Shown piece by piece: positions 55,506 through 64,000 of a stretch of DNA of 64,000 bases. The notes beneath the pieces are model-generated. The model had not been told where the DNA came from. It saw only the letters and a program-made list of their open reading frames with translations, and ran no database searches. A program made the position numbers and the translations under genes. Within the stretch, counting starts at the first letter, position 1. Each line of letters opens with the position of its first letter. Origin of the DNA: Anniella stebbinsi (lineage: Eukaryota > Chordata > Lepidosauria > Squamata > Anniellidae); NCBI GenBank assembly GCA_029215795.1, contig JARDYH010000007.1, positions 19,317,763-19,381,762 on the forward strand, in the 5' to 3' direction.

Positions 55506-56013
55506 GGCTCAGTTCGGATGACACTATAGGCAACAGAGGAGGGGGGGAACAATAGTCAGTTGTGTTGCTTATTGTGTCATCTGGAGGGCAGCACACAATG
55601 CACACACAACTGACAGTACATTAATCAGGCACTTTAAACAACGGAGCGAAACAACGGGCTTGCACGTTGTTTAGCCCGAAGCCCCGTTGTTTAAAGTGTC
55701 GTCCGGATTCAGCCCCCCTCTCTCTGTGGACTATTCCGTTTTGGAATAGAGTTCTGCTGCCTAGAGCAGCCAAAAAACCCCAGCTGCTCTATGCAGCCGG
55801 CAGAACTCACGGTGCATGCTGGGATACGGCTGGGGGACACACGGAGGAGAGGCTGCAACCAAAATGGCTGCTGCAAGTTCCTTGCAGCCGGGGCGTTTGC
55901 CGGTTCCGAGCAGCGCCGGCTGCAGAGTGTCATCTGTGGAGCTCCTCCTGCCTAACGCACAGTCAGTACGTTATTTACCCCTCCGTTGCTTAATATGTCG
56001 TCCGAACTGAGCC
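55506..56013. mobile_element. 508-bp palindromic element with ATA duplication
   Basis: Begins GGCTCAGTTCGGATGACAC and ends GTCGTCCGAACTGAGCC, with ATA at 55503-55505 and 56014-56016. Related ends occur inside it (CACTTTAAACAACGG, CCGTTGTTTAAAGTGTCGTCC then GGATTCAGCC near 55712), so it looks like one element carrying part of another. The interior 55700-55960 is CpG-rich with CAGCTGCTCTATGCAGCCGGC-type inverted pairs. Confidence 0.78.
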
Positions 56014-57535
56014 ATAGTGTATATAGCAGCTCTTGGGTATAAGGAGGTCATATTCTGTGTTCTGTTTTGTTGCTCTAAGCCTTCTATGCTTCCAGAATAT
56101 GACCTTTGGGCAAAGGGCACCTTGTACCATGATTCATTGTCTGACAATTCTCTTCTGATAAATGCCTCCTATTTTCTGGTTTCATTTTCTACCTGCCATC
56201 GTACCATTGTGCGTCCTGTTTCTGCACATTGTACATCAGTGCACTGGACATTGTGAATTGCTTGCTTATTTCCCCTGCCCTCCCTGCTCCAGTCTCCTGT
56301 TGGGAAGCTTGGCTATTAACAATTATAAAATCTGAAACTCATCTGAGAACGTAAGAGAACATGTTGCATCAGACCAAAGGTCTATTTAGAATATGGTTCT
56401 GCTTCTCCCAACGTCACGCTAGATTCTTCTGGGCATGAAGGCAATATCCATTCCTGTTTGTCCCCAGCAAGTGGCTTATAGAAGTCTGCAGTGCTATTAT
56501 ATGCTGTAGCTTTCTTAGGACATGAACATTCAATTCCTCCATGGAAACTAAGCAGGGGTTTTTTTTTGGCTTCTGCTTTCAGCTGCAGATATAAGTCACT
56601 GCAATGAAGAGGAGAATCCTGTCCTTCATCTTCTCTTTCTGTTTCCTTGTTCTCTGTTTTGACCAGACAGATCTGTTCATATCTCCCATATTTTCCTTAT
56701 ATCTTTTCTGATAGGTTTCATCTTTCCAGTTGATTTAGTCTCAAAACAAAGGTTTTACATTGCTCTTGATCCCTGATAGAATTCAGTAGATAGAGAGTAC
56801 GCAGTGACAGAGGGCAGTATATTGCCCTGAGAATACCAATGAGCTGATTATCACGGATTGTGTTCTCTGTTCAGATCAACATGTGGGCTTACAGCACTCT
56901 GCTCAATATGGAAGAGATGAAAATAGCCCTGCTAGTATATAAAGAATTGCCAGCTCTTAGGAAATCCATTTGGGACTTGGATATGCAGGTTGTACCTTGT
57001 TGATCATGTAGAGAGTGTGAAAGCTGTAACCTAGCATTGGTCTGTTCCTTCTCTCTTGCTTTCAGCAGCAAAACATTTTGCTGACTTTTAACTGTGCAGG
57101 TGTGAGTGGGCCTTGGAGGAGAAGCCATGCTGAGGAGGGGTGGGATCCACAGCAGCAGGGTACAACAGGTCATGGTGAAAGGGAGGAGAATGAAAGCATT
57201 GGTGGGTAAAGATGGGGAGGAAGTAGTAATGGAATCCAAGAGAACAGCCTCATGCTACCAGGAGTGACATCCCTAGAGGAGATCCAAGCTGAAGTCAGCT
57301 AGGTGCAAGCCAGGAGTAAGCAGAGGAAAGAGGAGGGGCCTGGACTGAAGAGACACTGCAGCCAGAAAAACTGTTGCAGCATATATGCAACTGTTTGGGC
57401 TGGAGCTTGAGGGTAAGGCAAAACTCTGTCATGGTTCAGTCTATACATGGCAGGGATGGGGTGCAATCAATTGTCATTACTGGGGCTGTAATTGTAAGCA
57501 ATAAACCAAAAAAAGAAGTGTTAAACAACATCCTA
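56014..57535. other. unique non-coding sequence
   Basis: A short LINE 3' UTR trace (AACATGTTGCATCAGACCAAAGGTC, about 56358-56383) is present. Otherwise nothing. Confidence 0.4.
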
Positions 57536-57652
57536 GGCCAGATCTACGTCAAACAGGATATAACAGTTTTAAAACAGTATATGGAATGTGTTCTGGGCCT
57601 CAACATTTGTCAATACTGTTATAAACTGTTATAAAGCAGTAGCATAGCCCTT
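57536..57652. mobile_element. palindromic MITE, GAGCC-family relative
   Basis: GGCCAGATCTACGTCAAACAGG, ATATAACAGTTTTAAAACAG, GGAATGTGTTCTGGGCCTCAAC and TGTTATAAACTGTTATAAAGC follow the layout of 15690-15829 with altered ends. Confidence 0.62.
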
Positions 57653-57734
57653 GCCCCAGTGTGTGAGCCTGCGCTTTTCGACTGGGGATGAGGATGGACA
57701 TGGACTCCTTTGATGTAGTGTACCCCAGAAACCC

Positions 57735-57985
57735 TCTCTTATAATACTAGAATCTGAGGTCATCCCATGTAACTGATTGGTGGGAGATTCAGGACAAATA
57801 AACGGAATAACTTCTCCACCCAGTGCAAAATTAAACTATGGAATTCGTAGTCATGGCCACCAATTTGGATGGCTTTAAAAGAGGGTTGGATAAATTCTTG
57901 GAGGAGAAGACTAGTCCTGATGGCTATGTGCTACCTCCAGTATCAGAGGTAGTAAGTCTATATACACCAGTTTCTGGGGACTGGC
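57735..57985 (+). mobile_element. CR1/L2-superfamily LINE 3' end, partial
   Basis: TCATCCCATGTAACTGATTGG, CAATTTGGATGGCTTTAAAAGAGGG and GCTATGTGCTACCTCCAGTATC match the coding end and proximal 3' UTR of the family. It stops where the block of copy B begins. Confidence 0.75.
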
Positions 57986-58803
57986 TTGTTCAGGCATAGT
58001 TGAAGGAGTGAGAGAATGTGAGAGTGCAGATCCTTGGATGATTTATCAGATGTGTTGAGGACTGGGGATGCAGTTGTAAACACGCCAGGGAATAGCTCAG
58101 AATAGTTCCTGTTCTTTCAGTTACATGTGAATAAATTCTCATTCACTTTTAACTATCAAGATTGCTTTTTTTTTTTTTTTTTGGTGTGTTATGCTTCTGC
58201 AAACTGTGAAATTCTAAGGTCTATTCAAGGACAAACAGGGAAGCATTCTGTGCCTTCTTCTCTTCGTATAGTGTAAACTTCCCGTCTTCATTCAAGTAAT
58301 CCCTTCTCCATAAATTTTGTTTTTCCTCAGAGCCCCTGCATGTTCACCATAGAACCCCTGTGTGCTACAAAGGACTCTGGGGCATTTGGATAGGGATACT
58401 TTTTTCTCCTTCTCTTATAATACTAGATCCTGGGATCATCCCATGAAGCTGATTAATTGGAGATTCAGGACAGATAAAAGAAAGCACGTCTTCAAACCGC
58501 GCATCGTTAAATTATGGAATTTGCTACCACAAAATGTAGTGATGGTCACCAATTTGGATGGCTTTAAAAGGGAGTTACATAAAGCCCTGGAGGAGAAGAG
58601 AATCAATGGGTACCAGTCCTGGTAGCTATATGCTGCATCCAGGATGTATGCCAGTTGCTGGGGAACATGTACAGGAAAGTGCTGTTGTATTTGTGTCCTG
58701 CTTGTGGGTTCCTGGTCAACAGCTGGTTGGCCAATGTGTCTACAGAATGCTGGACTAGATGGACCCTTGGTCTGATCCAGTATGGCTCTTATGTTCTTAT
58801 GGA
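57986..58803 (+). mobile_element. block plus LINE 3' end, copy B
   Basis: The 5' block (GAGGACTGGGGATGCAGTTG, GAATAGCTCAGAATAGTTCC, CTATTCAAGGACAAACAGGG, CCATAGAACCCCTGTG) is shared with 40805-41300. It is followed by the same LINE C-terminal remnant (HPMKLINWRF, FKPRIVKLWNLLPQNVVMVTNLDGFKR) and 3' UTR ending CTTATGTTCTTATG. The shared junction suggests that the composite was copied as a unit. Confidence 0.72.
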
Positions 58804-58904
58804 CACAATGTCCTGGTCTGACCGAAACAGAACAGGGTGATACCATTGCTTCGTTTCATGCCATCTAAAATTACATCCACATTTATAGTTGCTCCATTGC
58901 GTAG

Positions 58905-59055
58905 AACAGCATGCCCCAACCTAGCGTGTCCCAACCTGGCACCCTCCAGGTGTTTTGGATTACAACTCACAACATTCCTAACCACTGGCCATGCTGGATG
59001 GGGATCATGAGGGTTGAAGTCTAAAACATCTGCAAGGCACCAGGTTGGAGAAGGC
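58905..59055. mobile_element. palindromic 'CCAACCTGG' repeat
   Basis: CCCAACCTGGCACCCTCCAGG, TTGGATTACAACTCACAAC, GGCCATGCTGGATGGGGATC, TTGAAGTCTAAAACATCTGC and AAGGCACCAGGTTGGAGAAGGC form both halves. Confidence 0.7.
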
Positions 59056-60496
59056 TGGCTTAGAATGTATGCTTAAAGCATGAAACTACTTTGTGGGGAT
59101 TAGGTTGTTTGTGCTCCACAGTGTTTGGTAGCATGGCATCATTAGGGAAGGGGAACATGTAAAAATGGCCACTGATTAGAACATGTATATCCTTTTCTCC
59201 AGTTGTCTGGCGATGAAAATTCATGTTAGAGCAACTTACTCACCACTAGGATATCATGCTGAGGGAAGACCTTGTTGTGACATGGGTGGCCTTTGCAGGA
59301 TCTAGTCCTAGAACTGTGCATGAGAGAGCTGAATTCACAGAACAGAAGTTCAAGGAAAAGCCAAACATTAAGCTAGAAGGTCAGAGACAGTGTCAAAGTC
59401 AAAATGAAGGATGCACAGAAACGAGGTGGATTCCCGCATTGAGCAGGAGGTTGGACTTGATGGCGTTATAGGCCCCTTCCAACGCTACTGTTTTATGATT
59501 CTATGAGGTGGCAGAGAGATGCCTGTATATAAGCTCCAGCATCTGTCCAAAAATGAGGAAGAGGTGAGAGATGGTCAGAATGCCATGAAGAAGGATGGAT
59601 GCGGGAAGGATCTCATATCAGTGAAAACTAGACTGCCCAATTATCCTATGAGTAAGTAACCCTAGGCGGAATAATTGCAGGAAATCATTTTGGAGGTTGA
59701 AAATGTGACTATTGTCCAGATGCCTGATGTGACAAGGATTAAAGAGTTGTAGAGTTCAATGGGTTAGTTTTTAGAATTCTAACCCCCCCCCCCCCATTGT
59801 TATCTGGTCTCTGCATATTTTTGAATTAATCTTTTCAGGATATATATGTCACTTCATCTTGAGGAAAGGAGATATGACCCTCCCTCTATGCCAGCCTTCC
59901 CCAACTTGGGACAGGCTGCTGCACAGGTGATTCATAGTTCTGAATCCCAGTGGAAAAAATCCACACTTCAGTGCAAAGTGCTTATAGAGGCTGGTTAGAT
60001 ACGCGACCTTGTATCAAAACTGAAATGTATATTAGCTGAATCGATGCCAGGTGATAGGATCATCTCTGTGGTAGGGAATGCATTACACAATGTCAACATA
60101 AATCCTTATATTATTTTCACGGTGGGGGAAAATGTCTTATTTTTAGGTTGTCAGCTTTGTCATCTATCAAGGCTTGCAACATGCTGATTGTCTATATTTC
60201 TAGGCCCAGAAACGTTTGAGGAGATGAGATGCCCCAATCATTGAGCGGGATCTGTGGCAATTATCTGAAAAGAGATTCTCAGAGAGGTTTATTTAAGGTT
60301 TTGCTTACTTTAAGAAATGGAGAACAAGGCGGGCGAGGCAGGAGGGGCTGTTGGGGAAAGAGAAGAATCGACACTAGGCCGAGTAGCGTCCAAGCAAAAA
60401 GAAGACGGAATGATCACAAGGCTTGTTCCGCTTTACTGCAGAGAGGAGGCCTCTCATTTGCTTCATTTTGAACACGGTATGTGGCTGTGAGTGATC
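59056..60496. other. mostly unique sequence
   Basis: A CR1 3' end lies at 59425-59508 and a C run at about 59785-59797. Nothing else recognised. Confidence 0.4.
59425..59508 (+). mobile_element. CR1 LINE 3' end
   Basis: GTGGATTCCCGCATTGAGCAGG, GTTGGACTTGATGGCGTTATAGGCCCC and the hallmark ACTGTTTTATGATTCTATGA at the 3' terminus. Confidence 0.85.
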
Positions 60497-61198
60497 ATTA
60501 AAGAAGTGCCACCTGTTCTGGGTCTTCAACCTGTTCTGGATGGGGTTGCACTCCCCTTGAAGGAGCGGGTTCGTAGCTTGGGGGTTCTCCTAGAACCATC
60601 TTTGTCACTTGAGGTGCAGGTGGCCTCAGTGGCACAGAGTGCCTTCTACCAACTTCGGGTGGTGGCCCAGCTACGTCCCTATCTGGACAGGGATAACCTG
60701 GCTTCAGTTGTCCATGCTCTGGTAACCTCCAAGTTAGATTACTGCAATGCACTCTACGTGGGGCTGCCTTTGAAGGTGGTTCGGAAGCTGCAGCTTGTGC
60801 AAAATGCAGCAGCCAGATTGATTACTGGAACCAGGAGATTCGAACATATAAGACGTACTCTGGCCCCCTTGCATTGGCTGCCTGTATGTATCCGAGCCCG
60901 ATTCAAGGTGCTGGTTTTAACCTATAAAGCCTTACATGGCTTGGGACCACAATACCTGATGGAACGCCTTTCCCGACATGAACCTACCTGAACACTACAT
61001 TCAACATCTAAGGCTGTCCTCCAAGTGCCTCCTCCGAGGGAAGCTCGGAGGTCGGCAACAAGAGAGAGGGCCTTCTCTGTGGTGGCCCCCCAATTGTGGA
61101 ACAATCTCCACGACGAGGCCCACCTGGCGCCAACATTGTTATCTTTTCGACGCCAGGTCAAGACTTTCCTCTTCTCTCAGGCATTTGGCAATATCTGA
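60491..61198 (+). pseudogene. L2 ORF2 reverse transcriptase C-terminal remnant
   Basis: One frame runs from 60491 to a terminal TGA at 61196-61198, with a single internal TGA at 60989-60991. Recognisable motifs in order are LGVLL, SAFYQLR, LRPYLDRDNL, VTSKLDYCNALYVGLP, LQLVQNAAARL, LHWLPVCIRARFKVL, YKALHGLGP, then after the stop REARRSATRERAFSVVAP and LWNNLHDEAHLAPTLLSFRRQVKTFLF. The internal stop is probably a decayed CGA codon (inference). It contains no start codon of its own; the upstream edge is the truncation point. Confidence 0.9.
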
Positions 61199-61384
61199 GG
61201 AGCCTGGGTTTGTTTTGTTTTGTTTTTGTAGCTTTTTGAAGTGTTGTAGTGGTGTTTAAATGTACAGATTGTGTGTATGTTGTATGTTTTTGCTGTTTTA
61301 ATTTTTGTATATTGTTTTTAATTGTTTTTAATCCTATGTAAACCGCCCAGAGAGCTTCGGCTATGGGGCGGAATACAAATGTAA

Positions 61385-61423
<39 letters not shown>

Positions 61424-61425
61424 GA
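60497..61425 (+). mobile_element. L2 LINE, 5'-truncated, best-preserved LINE in the window
   Basis: About 700 bp of ORF2 C-terminus is followed by a T-rich UTR, the conserved 3' end AAACCGCCCAGAGAGCTTCGG...GGGGCGGAATACAAATGTAATA and an (AAAT)n tail. The truncation point lies near 60497; the catalytic domain is absent, so this copy cannot move itself. The same 3' end appears truncated at 13387-13495 and 48288-48362. Confidence 0.92.
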
Positions 61426-61756
61426 GGTCCACCACATTGTGGGATGTATGTGTGGATATGGAGGTATAAAGATGGGGACTAAGTCAGGGGCAGTGTAAAG
61501 GGTAGGCATGGTTAGGCACGTGCTATGGCCCACACCCCAGCAGGGCCCCCGGCTCCTTCTCTTCACCACCTGCATCTTGCTCTGGTTCAGATAATGGTGG
61601 TGGGGAGGAGGAGCACTGGCAGATGCCATTGCTTTCTTGCTCCTGGCTCTTTGCCTAACAAGCAAGCAGTCGGTACCAGCAATGATGAGAATATGGATGA
61701 AGAGCAAGAGCAGCTTGTTGGCAATGGTGGTGAGAAGGTCACCTTACCAGTGGAGG

Positions 61757-61840
61757 CCGAAGGCTTTGGTGTTGATGTGAATCCATTCTGGATTTCAGTC
61801 GGAACAAGCCAGAACTCTAAAGGAGCTATCCACGGTGCTG
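61757..61840. mobile_element. half of a CAGTGG-family MITE
   Basis: CCAGTGGAGGCCGAAGGC, TGAATCCATTCTGGATTTCAG and AGCCAGAACTCTAAAGGAGCTATCCACGGTGC match the left half of 6549-6764. Confidence 0.55.
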
Positions 61841-62171
61841 ATCCTAGGCCCAAATGGGTTCAGTCCTGGTGCTTTGTCCCTGCGAGCTCTAGCTCCACTC
61901 CTCCATTGTTCATATTCCTCAGTAGCTCCAGGGGCGGTCCAGTCTTACTCATACTTAAAATTTTTGACCCATTGAAATCAATATGACTTAAGTTAGTCAT
62001 GACAAAGCTTAAGCCCCATTGATTTCAGCGAGTCTCCTCTAAGTATTAGTAAGTCTGCATTCAGAGGACAGTATTTGAAACAGCAGGCTGCACAGTTCCT
62101 TTAGTGTTCACGTGCAAATATTTGTATGCATGTGCATTTGAGTTGAGATGCAGCCATCCAGTCGCTCAGAA

Positions 62172-62360
62172 GATAGGAAAACAGGAAGCTGCCTTCCACT
62201 GAGTCAGACCATTGGTCCATCTAGCCCAGTATCGCCAACACTGACTTGCAGAGACTCTCCAGGGGTTGTGACAGGAGAATATCCAGCCCTACCTGCCAGG
62301 GATTGAACCTGGGACTTCCAGCGTGCAAAGCATGTGCGCAGCTACGTAGCTACGTCCCTT
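62172..62360 (-). mobile_element. tRNA-derived SINE, near complete
   Basis: Read on the minus strand: GGGACGTAGCTACGTAGCTGCGC (altered A-box region), CTTTGCACGCTGGAAGTCCC, GGTTCAATCCC (B box), GGCAGGTAGGGCTGGATATTC, CCTGGAGAGTCTCTGCAAGTCAG and ATACTGGGCTAGATGGACCAATGGTCTGACTCAG. The 3' end is AAGGCAGCTTCCTG. The A-box area carries a small ACGTAGCT duplication. Confidence 0.75.
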
Positions 62361-62365
62361 TCCCA

Positions 62366-64000
62366 AGAGATCTTGGGGAGGGGACTGAACCTGGAGAATG
62401 AGCAATGCCAACACAATGTTAACAAGACAACCCCCACCACCAAACACAAAAATCGGGACAGTGATTTACTGGGGACAGGCTTCTATGTGTGTGTGGTGGG
62501 AGGGAAACCAGAAAACAGGGGCTGCCCCTTGTTAATAGGGCCAAGTCGAAGTGTCTGCTCTTTTTTGCTACCACCTAGCTAATAAAAGAAAAGCTTATGC
62601 CTACGTTTTGCTGTAGCGAACCTTCAAGGGAATCGGCTGCCCATTCATTTTATTTAAAAAGGGGAAAGGTAAGAAGGACGCAAGGCAAGGAATGGAATTG
62701 CTGAAATCATTAATGGGAAAAATAGCTGCTGACTGGAGCTTATTCTTCCGCACAACAGGATGTGGGAATTAGAGTTTAAGGTGTGACGGCCTTTCATTAA
62801 CACCGGCACCCAAGATCATGACGATAGCAAGGAAAGCCATTGCACTTTATTATATCCCCGTAGTCATTTTAAATGCTCCATAATGTTTTTTTTAAAATTC
62901 CCCCATAGTAATGGAGGTCTACAGAAATTTGGCTGGAAGTGATACCAGCCGGCGACTTGACTCCAAAAAGTTGCTATTAATAAGTGGGCCATTTGGGGGA
63001 AGCTTTTCCAAACAGATGGCCATTGTTTAGGGGAAGGACACAGGGGCTCTACACGAGATGCCAGCTGTAGTTCTCTCACTGGATATGAATTATACCATCC
63101 TTTAAAAAGAAAGAGATGCAAAAGGCAGTCTTTTCTGGCCTGCTTAGGGATGTTGCGGGTGTGTGGTTTCCCCCCCCTTCTGGATCCCCGGACTCATTTT
63201 GAGAAGCAATGGGGCACTTGCGTGCACACTTGTTGAGTGCCACATGGCCAGCGTGCGCCCCACAGCCGCCTACTTCTCCCTGCGAGGCAGCTGCGAGCTG
63301 GCATTTTCTGTAAAAGCCGGGCTCCCGAAAATGGGCACAGTGGCTGCCATCAAAGGGTAAAGGCAACATGAGATGGCGGAAGTATCTGTGCTCTTTGATG
63401 AGATAGCGAATTGCTCTTTATCTTTATTTATTATTTTAAACAAGAAGAAATGGCTGTACTCAGTAGTTGCTTGCCGGTCATAATTAACTTTTTTTATTTT
63501 TTAAAAATAATGGTGCTGGGAATGTCACCATGTGATGATGCAATATGGTTCTCAGTGATATTATACAGCAAAAAATATTAAAAAATAAAATGGCAGCTCC
63601 CAATGGCCTGTGGGGGCAGCCATCTTTATTCAGTGCAGCTGACTGCTGAGTGCAGTGACTTATCCTTCTTTAAAGTAAATGTAACAAAACAAAACCGAAG
63701 GAAAAAAAAAGATGGGAAGTACTCAGCTGCCTCATCAAACAACAAGTAAACCCCCTTACTCTTGGAATAAGCAACAAGAGCTTTTCCATGTGAGGCTGTT
63801 AATCTGCCTTATCTACTTTCAGTTTCATTGCAGAATTGTGTTCCGAGCGCTCCCTACACAAAGAGCTTTTCCTTTCCTGCTTTTACACAAATTGGAAAAT
63901 ACATTGGCTTTTGCTTTCACAAAAAAGTACTCTATATTCCCTGATTTAAAAAAAAAAAACCTGGGGAAAGTACTCTTTAAAATCAAAAGTCAAACTGGAG
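62366..64000. other. unique block, CNE-like in part
   Basis: No repeats recognised. 62760-63010 has the balanced, non-repetitive composition often seen in conserved non-coding elements, but there is no direct evidence of conservation. A C run lies at about 63170. Confidence 0.3.

Noticed and set aside
62172..62360. tRNA gene suggested by A- and B-box-like sequences
   Set aside because: There is no complete cloverleaf; the boxes belong to a tRNA-derived SINE repeated elsewhere in the window.

Overview
The window looks like non-coding DNA, intergenic or deep intronic, from a squamate reptile (probably a lizard). The inference rests on the repeat mix: CR1 and L2 LINE 3' ends, a MIR-like tRNA-derived SINE, a second tRNA-derived SINE, and many palindromic non-autonomous DNA transposons. 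Lineage assignment is inference; family names were recognised from sequence pattern, not by database search. I see no convincing protein-coding gene, rRNA or tRNA gene. Long reading frames are transposon remnants, palindrome interiors or low-complexity translations. Two short exon-like segments (4391-4462 minus, 52318-52368 plus) are listed as speculative.

Layout. 1-9.3 kb: mostly unique sequence with two tight hairpins, SINE fragments, a 319-bp palindromic element inside a SINE, a CAGTGG-ended element, and LINE 3' ends. 9.3-16 kb: two 320-bp hAT-like palindromes with 8-bp target site duplications (TSDs), two 225/226-bp elements with 3-bp TSDs (one inside a SINE), L2 tails and a GAGCC-ended element. 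16-20.3 kb: unique. 20.3-23.7 kb: a 387-bp-arm inverted repeat at about 98% arm identity, an A-B-A-B repeat array with a terminal inverted copy, and a 634-bp hAT-like element split by a SINE. 24-33 kb: L2-like fragments, one hAT-like element inserted in another (31373-32018), a CR1-like 3' end. 33-38 kb: mostly unique, then a SINE and a nested palindrome cluster. 38.3-39.0 kb: a very GC-rich 748-bp palindromic element with an exact 8-bp TSD. 39-48 kb: a truncated CR1, a LINE 3' end split by a 588-bp solo LTR, further MITEs and LINE ends, a 424-bp palindrome. 48-60 kb: unique sequence with an LTR-like block, small palindromes, a 508-bp element with an ATA duplication, and a second copy of a block joined to a LINE 3' end. 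60.5-61.4 kb: an L2 3' fragment whose reading frame has one internal stop. The last 2.5 kb is unique apart from one SINE.

Nothing acts together as a gene pathway. The coherent story is layered transposition: several insertions sit inside older repeats, so relative ages and target site duplications can be read directly. The most striking theme is a set of elements sharing TAGGGTGACC-type ends and 8-bp duplications but carrying unrelated interiors.
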